The translations under genes and the position numbers were made by a program. From the NCBI GenBank assembly GCA_941918925.1, contig OW799237.1, forward strand, positions 54,548,997 to 54,612,996: a stretch of 64,000 bases of DNA, read 5' to 3'. Positions 54,999 to 64,000 of the stretch are shown here, in pieces; the stretch's first letter is position 1, and every line of letters starts with the position of its first letter. This stretch comes from Phyto melanocephala (taxonomy: Eukaryota; Arthropoda; Insecta; Diptera; Rhinophoridae). The notes under the pieces are model-generated. The model ran no database searches. It worked only from the letters and a program-made list of their open reading frames with translations, and was not told where the DNA came from.

Positions 54999-56988
54999 TT
55001 GAGCAAAAAAACAAGTAAAAAACAAGTAAAAGTGCTTTATTCTGCTCTTTCATTTTTTATCAAACAAAAAGAAAATTGGTCAGGGCTGGAACTATTTGTA
55101 TAGTAAATATATATAACATAATTTTTATTGCTTATTAATTTAAATAAGCAACGAGCTGACACATAATAATAAAATGTTTTCTTTAAATAAAAATAAATCT
55201 ACTTATATTTATTATTTATTTTTAGTATTAAGAAACGCAACTGTTATACCTGAAATTTGTATGGCTTATCAACTTAAAAAAAATTATTTTGATATAAAAG
55301 CAAAAAAAGATAAGTAAAAATTAAAGAAAATAAAAGTGAAAATTTAGTTGAATTGATACTGGCAATAGATATGTATTTAACAATGTATTTTTTATTTTGA
55401 TTTACTATTTATATAATTACGTATGTATTTACATTGCTTTTTGTTAGGAAAAAATCTGTAAGAATTTTGACCTTAGTTATTGAATAAAACACAAATTTCC
55501 AAGGAAAATCCATCATTAAGAAGGGTGCTCTTATACAGGTGGTGATGACAGCCTATCTGACCCAAATAAATTAATGCCAGAAAAAACCTGTAAATGTTTT
55601 TATGTTCTGGACCACATAATGGAACATTCATTGAAACATTTTTAAAACTTTATTTTGAAATCGAATTTGTGTTCACACAGTGAGATTTGAGAGTATGAAT
55701 AATTATTACCATAAATTGTATTCAAAGTCAGATATTAACCTTTCCATCCCTGCTTTTTATGTATAAAAATCTACTTCTCATCGTGAAGTGAGGTTCTATT
55801 ACATCACAAGTGTTGTCAACTTTAAGAATCAAAAAACATCAAAACAGGAAAAAACGTTTGATTTTTAAGAATATGCGTAAAGTTTAAAATTTTGAATTTT
55901 CGATTTTATTTATTTTATAAAATTATAAATTTCGTTATTAGAACCTTTAGGCCTAAAATAAGTTTTCATATAATATCATTAATAATAATAATAAATTTTA
56001 AGTTAAAGTTGTAACTTTAACTTCACAGTTGGTCATATAATCGCTACTTTAAAAATAATTACAGCTTTTGGTTTTATGCATATCATTATTCTTTTCTTTA
56101 CTTTTATAAAAAGTTATGTTTGTTTAACCATAGAAGATATCAGAAACATATATATTTAAATTATAACTATTAATAATATAAAATATATAATCTATTTATA
56201 CAGTTTTTTAAATGTAAGCTAAGGATCTTTATAACAAAAGCATTGTCTATTATTAATTCTTATCATTTTTGTTGCGTTGTTTCGTAAGAAATTTACCTTG
56301 CAAAAATTGTTCTTTATTTGAATTTAGTATTTTTACTTCGATAAGAAAAAGAATGCACTAAAGAATTTGAGAAATCACATCGAGCACTGACTCAAATTTT
56401 TTGCGCGACAAAAATTTTAAAAAGCACAAATAATATTGCATAAAGCCAAAGTTGACAACGCTGGATAGGAACACAACAAAGAGAGTGTAATTATTTCTGT
56501 AAAATACCTGATACCCAGCAAACAAGAACACAAATATTAAGGTATTATGCCGTGTTATACATTCTAAGCTAATATTTTAAGCTGTATAACGAGACAAATC
56601 AATTTTAAAAGGTTTTAATCAAACACTAAATAGTTATTTATAAGTAAATAAACATAATGCTATTATCTGATTATTATTTTCCCGCAGAAAAAAACTATAT
56701 TCTGTTTTTGTTTTTTGGAAAATTAATAATGAAAAACAAACAAAAACCATATAATTTTTTCTTGACGGACTTAAAATATCTAAAAAAAAGTTAATAAGAA
56801 AAACAATAAACAACAAATATATCTGTTAAAACTTATAAATATATCTTAATATAAGATTTTTTTCTTTTTTATAAATTTAAAATAAATCCCACATGCTCGC
56901 TGAGCATTGCTAAAAAAATAACGCATGTCGTTGTTTCATCAACCCCTAAATTAAAAATCATAAAAAAATTTCTCTGTCCATAATTCAT
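54999..56988. other. AT-rich interior of insertion H
   Basis: A truncated family A/B-like tail (AACAAGTAAAAGTGCTTTAT) is at 55020. The remainder is AT-rich, with no coding sequence I can support. Confidence 0.45.
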
Positions 56989-56996
56989 CTAGCAAC

Positions 56997-57707
56997 CAGG
57001 GATGCCATTTTAATTAAACTGGATATTTTTATGGTATACATGTTTTTAATTTTGTGAATTTGTTTGCTTTGTTATGTTTAAGTTTTTGTAGAACAATATT
57101 TTTAGTGGTAAAACACAAAATTCAAATAATTCGCCAATAAACATTTTTATTAAAAATCATATTTCCATTTAAGCGTCTTATTTTTTTGTAAAAGTTACAT
57201 GTTAAATAGTTTATCATATAAACTTGAAACATGAATTTATAGTAGATAACTTTTAATGTCAATGAAAATATTTTACAAAATAAAGAAAACAAACGCTGTA
57301 AGGAAATATGTAGAAATGCCTTCAATTTTGATATCTTAAGCCATATATTCTAAATAAAAGTTAAGTCAGGACATATATTCCAATTATACCAATACTTATA
57401 TAGGAAATTAATTATGATTCGAATAAATTTCCAAAGTAGTGGCATATACTTTTGCTTAGTAACACTTTTCTTTAAATATTGATGTAAACAAAACTGTATT
57501 TTGGATATTTTCAAATACTAATTAAATAATATATATAAATTATTAATATATTAATTGGTAAATTATATTCATTTACTACCATTTGATTATTGTTTTTATT
57601 TTTTGTTAGTATTTAGAAAAATTATGTGCAAAAATTTAAGTTTTTGGTAGATTTTAGTGCATTTTTTGACAAATTTGTTAGGAATAATATTTTTTGTGGC
57701 ATCCCTG
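56997..57707. mobile_element. hAT MITE with perfect 8-bp TSD
   Basis: 711 bp, ends CAGGGATGCCA and, inverted, CAGGGATGCCA; duplication CTAGCAAC at 56989-56996 and 57708-57715. Non-coding, AT-rich. Confidence 0.9.
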
Positions 57708-58461
57708 CTAGCAACTACGGCTGCTAAGCCGTATACACACAAACGATCATAAAAAACAACAAATAAATGTATAACAATAATATTTATGTATGTGTGCGTC
57801 TGTACCATAATGGTTGTGCTGTTTTCATAACCCAAGCAAGTGCATTTTTACTAAATCAAAACGCATGCAAAATTTCTACTTGATGCTCTCGCTTGAATTG
57901 TAAAAACGGTTACTCATTTTACTCGCTTTTTTTACGGTTAATCGATAACACTTAAGTACTTAAGTCTAATTAGTTGTACTGTGTACAATATAGAGTATTT
58001 ATGCGAAAAATACTTAGATTTCGGTTACTTTATATACTTATGCCGAACATCAAACGAGTATGTACGGATAGAGTAATTTTTATACCCTTCACACAGTGAA
58101 AAAGGGTATATATAGGTTTGTCATTCCGTGTGAAATTTCTACAATTTTCATTTCCGACCCCATAAAGTTTATATTTTCTGAAAGCTTATGAATAGAGGAG
58201 TCGATTAAGCCCTGACCGTCTGTCCGTCTGACCGTCTGTCCGTGTGTATGTTGAAATCAACTTTTTGAAGCCCCCCGACATAGGTTGGACCCGGGTAAGG
58301 TATTAAAATATCAGAAATATTCGGGAGTAGATCGGTATTGAAAATCAGAAACATCGGTACATAAACAACTGAGATATGAGCAAAAACCCACGACCACCTC
58401 GATTTTCTTTTCATAAAAACAACATTACAACAACAACATACATATACAAACGTGTATACTG

Positions 58462-59896
58462 TACCCATGTTCTGTAACTTTAGTGAGAACTTCTCGCATC
58501 GAAAAGTCATGAAACAAAATATCCCACCGTTTCTCGATGTGTGAGAAAAAAGTGTATCTGTAACTCATGGCGAAAAATACCATTTATGATTACGTTGTTA
58601 CGTTAGAGCTATCAAAAATTATACTTAATTATAAGAAGAAGAAGAAGAAAAAAAAATAAACTTTAGAAGTGCGGAAATAATACATATAAAATTTTGAAAA
58701 TAAAAGTGTTTAAAAAAATAAGTGCAGAAGAAAGAAATAAAATGTACAATGCAGCTTTAGTTAGAGCGGTTGGGGATGATGAAAGGAATATGTTGCGGAT
58801 TCATCGCAAAAGGTTGTGCGATTCAACAGACTCTTTTGAAATGCTGGAGAATTGATTTAAGGAACTAAATCGCTTAAGCAGATCATCAGCAATGTTTCTG
58901 CTTGAAGGCACCTTTTATGAGAAAAGGTGTAAGGAATACAAATTTGCCTTCACTTTCCAAGACATTGGAATATTGGATTGTTTATCATTGGATGATAAAC
59001 ATAATGATGATGGTGGTGTATTTAGGATTTTTGTTTAGGACACACGACATACAAATTAAACAATTTGGTTCAACAATAAACACTTTTTGTAAATATTTAA
59101 GGTCTAAATAAAAAAGGAATAAAAAAATTATAAAAATTATTTCGAAATTGAAATAAAAAAAAAATAAATGAAAAGAATTTAGCAATTTTTTTTAGTTAGT
59201 TAGTTTTTTTAAACTTTAAATGACTTTGATGATTGCAAAAATATATTCAATATAAAATAAAATCTATCTTTTTTAGAAATATAAAAACTTTTGTAAATTA
59301 AACAAAGATAGTTACCATAAATTATTTCCCGTAGTAAGAAAATTTATAACCTCAAATTTAAAGTAATTAATTTTTCACTTCCTAATTTTCCTTTTAAAGC
59401 ACAAAAAAAAACATTATTTCAATTACAAAATATTTTATAGAAGGTTCGATAGTTTAAACTCGATATCTAATTTTCCTTTTTTTTGCTTTGAAACCTTTTT
59501 CTTAACGATAACAAATTTATAATATTAATACATACATACCTATGTATGCATTAATAATAAAAAAAACATTTAAACTTTACATTTTCCATGTTTTTGTCAC
59601 TGATTTTTGACTTTTTATATTTTTTGGCTCAAAGTTTTGGCAATCTCGCGGTCTTTTTGTTTGTGACTTATTTTGACAGTTCAAAGTGAGAAGTTCTCGC
59701 CTGAAAACTTTACAGAAACACTTTTTTTATGGCTTACGAGTATTTTTCTTACGTGACAGGTATTTCTCGCATGAATAGTTACAGAAACAGTACAGTGAGA
59801 AAAAACAGCTGTTTGTTTCGATTTGTTGTATTTCTGTACCAATTTACATGTTTCAAGTGAAAAGTTTCTCGTAGCGAGAGTTACAGAACATGGGCA
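58462..59896. mobile_element. PIF/Harbinger deletion derivative
   Basis: 1435 bp, TIRs TACCCATGTTCTGTAACT and TGCCCATGTTCTGTAACT, 3-bp duplication CTG (58459-58461 and 59897-59899), the CWG type used by PIF/Harbinger. It carries a transposase remnant near its left end. Confidence 0.9.
58743..58930 (+). pseudogene. Harbinger transposase N-terminal remnant
   Basis: Reads MYNAALVRAVGDDERNMLRI, then KRLCDSTDSFEMLEN, a stop, and FKELNRLSRSSAMFLLEG. This fits the N-terminal (R)xLRDxSNPFELPDxxFxxLxRLxK region of HARBI1-type transposases. The catalytic domain is deleted. Confidence 0.7.
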
Positions 59897-60720
59897 CTGG
59901 TTAGAGAAAACGTGGCATCGAATCCCAGCTAAGGCAAAAAAATTTTTTTTTAAATTTTTTTAAAATTTTTTTTTTTAATTTTTTTTTTATTTTTTTTTTA
60001 TTTTTTATTTAATATATTATATATATTTTTATTATTATTTTTTTTTATTTTTTTTTTTTAATTTTTTTTTTATTTTTTTTTTGTTTTATATATATTATAT
60101 ATGTATATAATAATTTTTTTTTTTTTAATTTTTTTTTTAAATTTTTTTTTTTTAAATTTTTTTTTTTTAAATTTTTTTTTTATTTTTTATTTTTTTTTTG
60201 TTTTTTTTAACATACATACGTGAATTTACTGTTATTGCATGACTACACGTTGTGAAGGGTATATAAGATTCGGCACGGCCGAATATAGCGCTTTTACTTG
60301 TTTTAGCTGTAACCGTACGCACTTATACATGTTTTGCTAATAATACTCAATGTATATCCGAAGTTGTAATCGTTGTCATTCCCTGATCTGAATGCCAAAA
60401 ACATATCGTGGGGTGATATATACTTATTTAAGAACTTCATAGGAAGAAATCTCTACAACTAGCTTCAGGACCATTCATTAGAAATTATACGTATCTGCGA
60501 TAGCAGACCTTATTACCCAAATGGGCTATCATTTATCGACCACTTTTAGCTTAGTCCGCAGTTAATCAACATCTTCATCGTTTAAAATTTTGGATTGAAA
60601 TGGGTGCTGATCATTTGGTTTTGCACAATCCAATAGTATTAACGTCATATAAGAATACCAACTGGGATCATTTTTGACGTGACTTAGAAAACTCGGCGCG
60701 TTGCATGATGCCAGTAAGTA

Positions 60721-61140
60721 AGAGTGCTATCTGATAATACCCTTCAGCATCATGTACATAGGTATAATCGCCCATCGTAGCTTAACTTATATTTCATGTT
60801 ATACGCCAATTTTCCTTATTATTTCCGACCCCATTTTTCCTTATTATTTCCGACGCCATCCTTGATTTTGAAATTTTTACGTAGTTAACTGTATTCTACT
60901 AGTCAAACCCTTGATGGGGTAAAAAATTTAATCCGCCATTTTAATTTTACATTTTTTGGATTTTACATTTCTCAATAACATAATTATATTCTTTACGACC
61001 TTATAATGTTTAAAGAATTATTTTCTTGTCATCAACAGGCTCTAGGCCCAAAAAAAAACAATTTAATTCTAATATTTAAATAAAAATCTTTTATTTTTTA
61101 TTAAATATTATTTTTTAGAAAATTTTTTCCTTATATTTTT
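60721..61140. other. AT-rich region with family A-like scraps
   Basis: ATACCCTTCAGCATC (60738) and a duplicated TTCCTTATTATTTCCGAC (60811-60855) look like eroded family A 5' sequence. Nothing else recognised. Confidence 0.4.
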
Positions 61141-61147
61141 ATTAATT

Positions 61148-61192
61148 TTGTTCAATATTTCGGGCCCCTTCGGTGCTCTTCTTCAGGAACAA
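61148..61192 (-). ncRNA. Weak hammerhead-like motif (PLE-type terminal motif)
   Basis: On the minus strand TTGTTC (stem I), CTGAAGA (core, N7=A), an extra A, an imperfect stem II (GAGCACC/GGGGCCC, 5 of 7 pairs), GAA, self-complementary ATAT, U17, then GAACAA (stem I, 6 of 6 pairs). A related CCCTGAAGAAGCTC occurs at about 61485-61500. Such CTGAAGAAG...CGAAA motifs are common in retroelement termini. Activity is doubtful. Confidence 0.35.
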
Positions 61193-61269
61193 GCTAAAAT
61201 ACACAAAAATAATATACAAAAACTAATGTTATTTTACCAAATATTTTTCATACTTATACATATGTACAT

Positions 61270-61378
61270 ACTAATTCATAAAAAATAAAAAAGCTTTATA
61301 AGAGGTTTATAAATAAAATTTCCATAGAAAATTAGTTTAATAAGCCCTTTATAAACCTTTAATAACTTTTATGAATAA
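61270..61378. repeat. Imperfect short inverted repeat
   Basis: ATTCATAAAAAATAAAAAAG and CTTTAATAACTTTTATGAAT with internal TTTATAAACC-type arms. Similar in style to the MITE at 7592. Confidence 0.45.
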
Positions 61379-61500
61379 GGCAGATAAAATATATGTACAT
61401 TAACATTGTATTATTAAAATTACTTATGTCTACTAATTTCATAATGTCGTCGTAATTTTAGTAAAGCTTCTTATTAATTAAGAGCTTCTTCAGGGAAAGT

Positions 61501-62157
61501 TTTTACACTTTTTTTTTTGTTTTTGAACAATTTTAATATTTTAATTGTTAATTGTAATAAATTGTAAAAACTTCGGAATAAAATAACAATAATTTTTATA
61601 TAAAAAGTGATCTTTAGCTCGAAGAAATTAAAACAATATATTAATATAAAAAATCGAAGAAACTTACATAATATTTGTATATTATATTTTTATACATATA
61701 TTATTATATAAACTTATGCAATATACATATACATATAATAAACTTATTCTTACATATATAATTTCTAAAATTTTACGGCTATATGCATAAAAAGTAGTTA
61801 TTTTATGGTTATAGTGTACAATAGTTATTAAACGCTTTTTGTATTATAAACCACTAATAAGAATTTGTATTTATAAACGTACAATAACACTTTTATAGTT
61901 ATTAAATATTTGTAGTGATTTTATTAGTATGTATGGCAACGCTTTTTATATTTATTTGTCATTTTATTGTTAGTGGTGCTTATAACTACTATAAGATTTA
62001 CTCGGGTATCAAGTAAAGGTAAATTTTTTTATAAAATTAAAGCACAAAAAGAACATCGAAAAAATCAAAAGTATATAACTTTGGTATATGAAAAATTTTG
62101 AGCAAAAATTAAAATACAAATATTAATTACACTGCTTTACAAATTTTTAATTTGAAT
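61501..62157. other. AT-rich gap
   Basis: No gene or clear repeat seen. Confidence 0.5.
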
Positions 62158-62976
62158 AAATACCAAGAACGCCACATGCCTAGATAAGTTAATTATGACC
62201 TCCTGAACACGAAAAACGCTCTAATTTTTTTTCTAAGTACCGTTTTTTAGATAACGGTACTTTTGTGTTTTTCGGTGTATGGTCCCACTCAAACCCTTGT
62301 GGAGCCCAACCGAAAAGTCCGATCGAAATAAATGGCATATCGTTGGAAAGTAAATTGAATGCCTTTTCCGTCGATATGCCTTTTCCGTCTGATAAGAAAT
62401 GGCTGAGTTATGGCACCTCAAAATTTCAAAATTTGCCTATTTTTTACGTTTTTTTCAAAATTTTTCATTTTTAATTCGTTTTTTTTCTACGTTATAGTAA
62501 AGATCTGGAATGTTTTATTTTTTTTTACCAAATAGCTTATTTAATTACCAAAATTTTAAGCGTAATTTGAAAAAAATCGGATGAAAAATAAAGTTTTTAT
62601 TAAGGATTTTGTGAAACGAAAATATTTTCATCTTCATTGCTCACACACTATATTCAAGTCAAGTCGCTCGTCATTTTAATTTTTTTAATTTACGCCGAAT
62701 ATAGTGTGTGAGCAATGAAGATGAAAATATTGTCGTCAGATAGAAATTTGCAGCATATCGACGGAAAAGGCATTCAATTACCTTTCCAACGATACGCCAC
62801 TTATCTCGATCGGACTTTTCGGTTGGGCTCCACAAGGGTTTGAGTGGGACCATACACCGAAAAACACAAAAGTACCGTTATCTAAAAAACGGTACTTAGA
62901 AAAAAAAATTACAGCGTTTTTCGTGTTCAGGAGGTCCTAATTAACTTATCTAGGCATGTGGCGTTCTTGGTATTTT
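62158..62976. repeat. Foldback element with a second internal palindrome
   Basis: Outer arms of ~220 bp (62158-62380 and 62752-62976, start AAATACCAAGAACGCCACAT) plus a separate inner inverted repeat of ~29 bp (62626-62653 and 62697-62729, TTCATCTTCATTGCTCACAC...). Each outer arm also has a small hairpin, AAGTACCGTTTTTTAGATAA...CGGTACTT. No target duplication found and no coding capacity. Confidence 0.85.
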
Positions 62977-64000
62977 TTGGCTGTAAACCAGTGTTATTTA
63001 CCTATTTTGTTAATAACAATAAGAAAAGTATTCGGGTTAAAAGTTTGTTTACGTTTTTCTTACATCACTATTATAATTTTTCAATTTTATTTAATTTAAA
63101 ATGTGTTAAATTTATTATTTTCTTTTGTATAAATTGCACTTATCTATATGTCGAAATGTGTTAATCTAATCAATTTTAATATTTCAATTACTTTTTCTCA
63201 AATTTTTTTACAAAATTTCTTGAAAAAAATTTTTTAACGCAAATTATGCATGAAATGTCGCCTTATTTTTGGTTTAAAGAAGGGTAAATCAAACAATACA
63301 ATTTTTGATTTTATAAATGGTTTATAAAAGGTTTATAAGTCTATTAATGGTTTATGAATGCAACAATAGTGAATTTTGCGTAAAAACGACTTATAAGCCT
63401 GTTATAAGTTTTTATACATATGACCGTTATATTATAAGTACATCTTTATTCGAAAGAACTTACATAGATGTTAGTAAATTTAAATTCAATATATGTATGG
63501 ACATGTTATTAAAACTACGCGCAAAGAAAAACCATGGTTACGGCATGATCACGACGGTCATATTATTTTTTCTAAAACAATATTTGGTTGTCCAAAACAA
63601 GTAATAGTTAAACTTATTTTATTTCATCATTTAAGTATCTTGTCACGATAATCAAGCATTTGTTTGAATTGTATCATTTAATGTTTGCTTTTCGTAAAAA
63701 TTTCAAAATGTTTATCATTTAAAAATATTATGATTTAAAAAAATTATGACGTCAAAAATAACATTATATTCAAAAGCATTAAAAATTACAAATAATCATT
63801 AAATAATAGGTTAGACAACAGTATGATTACAAATTAATCAAGCTATGATTTTTTAATAATAATTTGATTTCAACTGTTCTTCTTCTTCTTGCTGAATAAA
63901 TTTTTGTTATTTTAAAAGTTTGAGATGTCAAAAAAATTAACAAAAATTTTAAAAAATTAAAGAAAATTAAAAAATAAACGAGAAAATGTAAAAAATTATT
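62977..64000. other. AT-rich region
   Basis: No supported gene. Short open frames at 62958-63164 and 63317-63604 lack recognisable motifs. Repeated GGTTTATAA motifs near 63316-63360 resemble the termini of the 61.3-kb inverted repeat. Confidence 0.45.

Larger units (their letters stand above)
58082..60302 (+). repeat. Family A repeat opened by a Harbinger derivative
   Basis: 5' part 58082-58461, 3' part 59897-60302, with GTCY microsatellite CTGACCGTCTGTCCGTCTGA near 58212. The insertion lies in the tRNA-like segment (ACTG|GTTAGAG). A 230-bp T-rich tract fills 59940-60220. Confidence 0.85.
54675..60385. mobile_element. Large hAT-like insertion 'H' with nested repeats
   Basis: Ends CAGAGTCTGAC and, inverted, CAGGGAATGAC (8 of 11 match). 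An ~8-bp duplication ATCTGAAT (left copy ATCTGAAAT plus one base) surrounds it, as expected for hAT. Subterminal CGGTTACGAGTA/ACTTATAAGT-type motifs occur at both ends. Native sequence is ~2.8 kb and AT-rich with no recognisable transposase. It also holds a tandem array, a hAT MITE and a family A repeat. Confidence 0.65.
54330..60700 (+). pseudogene. LINE ORF2 endonuclease, interrupted at GGDLN
   Basis: The first part (54330-54674) has DIALIKECHL, VGSIYIPCSHPSSLL and FDVFIFGGDL. The second part (60386-60700) starts LNAKNISWGD and goes on with NGLSFIDHF and YKNTNWDHF. The GGDLN-W block is the endonuclease core, and the frame is continuous once the insertion is ignored. Stops and frameshifts elsewhere. 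Confidence 0.8.
53130..60720 (+). mobile_element. Jockey-type LINE split by a 5.7-kb insertion
   Basis: ORF1 relic 53130-54030 and the start of ORF2 (endonuclease) to 54674; the endonuclease resumes at 60386 and runs to about 60700. RT is not found, so the 3' side is lost. Confidence 0.75.

Noticed and set aside
54749..55018. 89-codon frame with repeated KYWQNTY
   Set aside because: It is the 21-bp tandem array translated; the antisense frame gives an equally repetitive peptide.
63317..63604. 95-codon frame near the right edge
   Set aside because: No motif, AT-rich codon use, no splice or promoter evidence.

Overview
The window is AT-rich eukaryotic DNA that looks like a repeat-dense intergenic region of a brachyceran (probably calyptrate) fly. 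The evidence is indirect: spliced-gene architecture, insect transposon families (DD41D mariner, jockey-type LINEs, BEL/Pao, CsRn1-type and other gypsy elements, PIF/Harbinger, hAT), and abundant short repeats with a GTCY-rich segment and a terminal hairpin, the style of dipteran DINE/mini-me repeats. I found no tRNA, rRNA or CRISPR array and no bacterial features. The only convincing host gene is an anillin-like gene at 16155-17777 (+), with an AH-like region, a PH domain and one probable 84-bp in-frame intron. Its exon may continue upstream, because a splice acceptor sits directly before the first ATG.

Layout. 0-8.4 kb: a degenerate gypsy element whose 5' side carries a hAT insertion with 8-bp target duplication and whose 3' LTR appears split by a nest of family A repeats and an end-duplicated mariner. 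8.4-15.6 kb: an unassigned transposon-like pseudogene, mariner and repeat fragments, foldback MITEs and a 120-bp tandem array. 15.6-18.3 kb: the anillin-like gene. 18.3-28 kb: a TIR element carrying a family B repeat, a LINE split by a hAT and by a second, antisense jockey LINE, a Tc1 element with IR/DR ends, and another hAT relic. 28-35 kb: a second copy of the 18-kb TIR element, opened by nested 'E' MITEs, a TIR element 'F' and a full-length-looking antisense LINE. This stretch ends in a palindromic MITE and a short element with a candidate hammerhead ribozyme. 35.4-39.2 kb: an antisense CsRn1-type gypsy element. 39.2-41.5 kb: a 2.3-kb inverted duplication. 41.5-52.1 kb: a PIF/Harbinger element with convergent Myb-like and transposase genes, into which a young BEL retrotransposon (nearly identical LTRs, ATCAG duplication), an intact DD41D mariner and MITEs have inserted. 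53-60.7 kb: a jockey-type LINE split inside its endonuclease by a 5.7-kb insertion that itself contains a hAT MITE, a family A repeat and a Harbinger deletion derivative. 60.7-64 kb: PLE-like motifs, a nested foldback element and AT-rich DNA.

The elements do not form a pathway. Their value is that most insertions can be ordered in time from target-site duplications and from reading frames that continue across insertions. The most notable items are the hammerhead-like core at 34989-35059 (a second, weaker one at 61148-61192), the anillin-like gene, the intact mariner and BEL elements, the 2.3-kb palindrome, and the paralogous empty site that defines family A insertion.

All family assignments come from reading motifs by eye. 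None was checked by database search.
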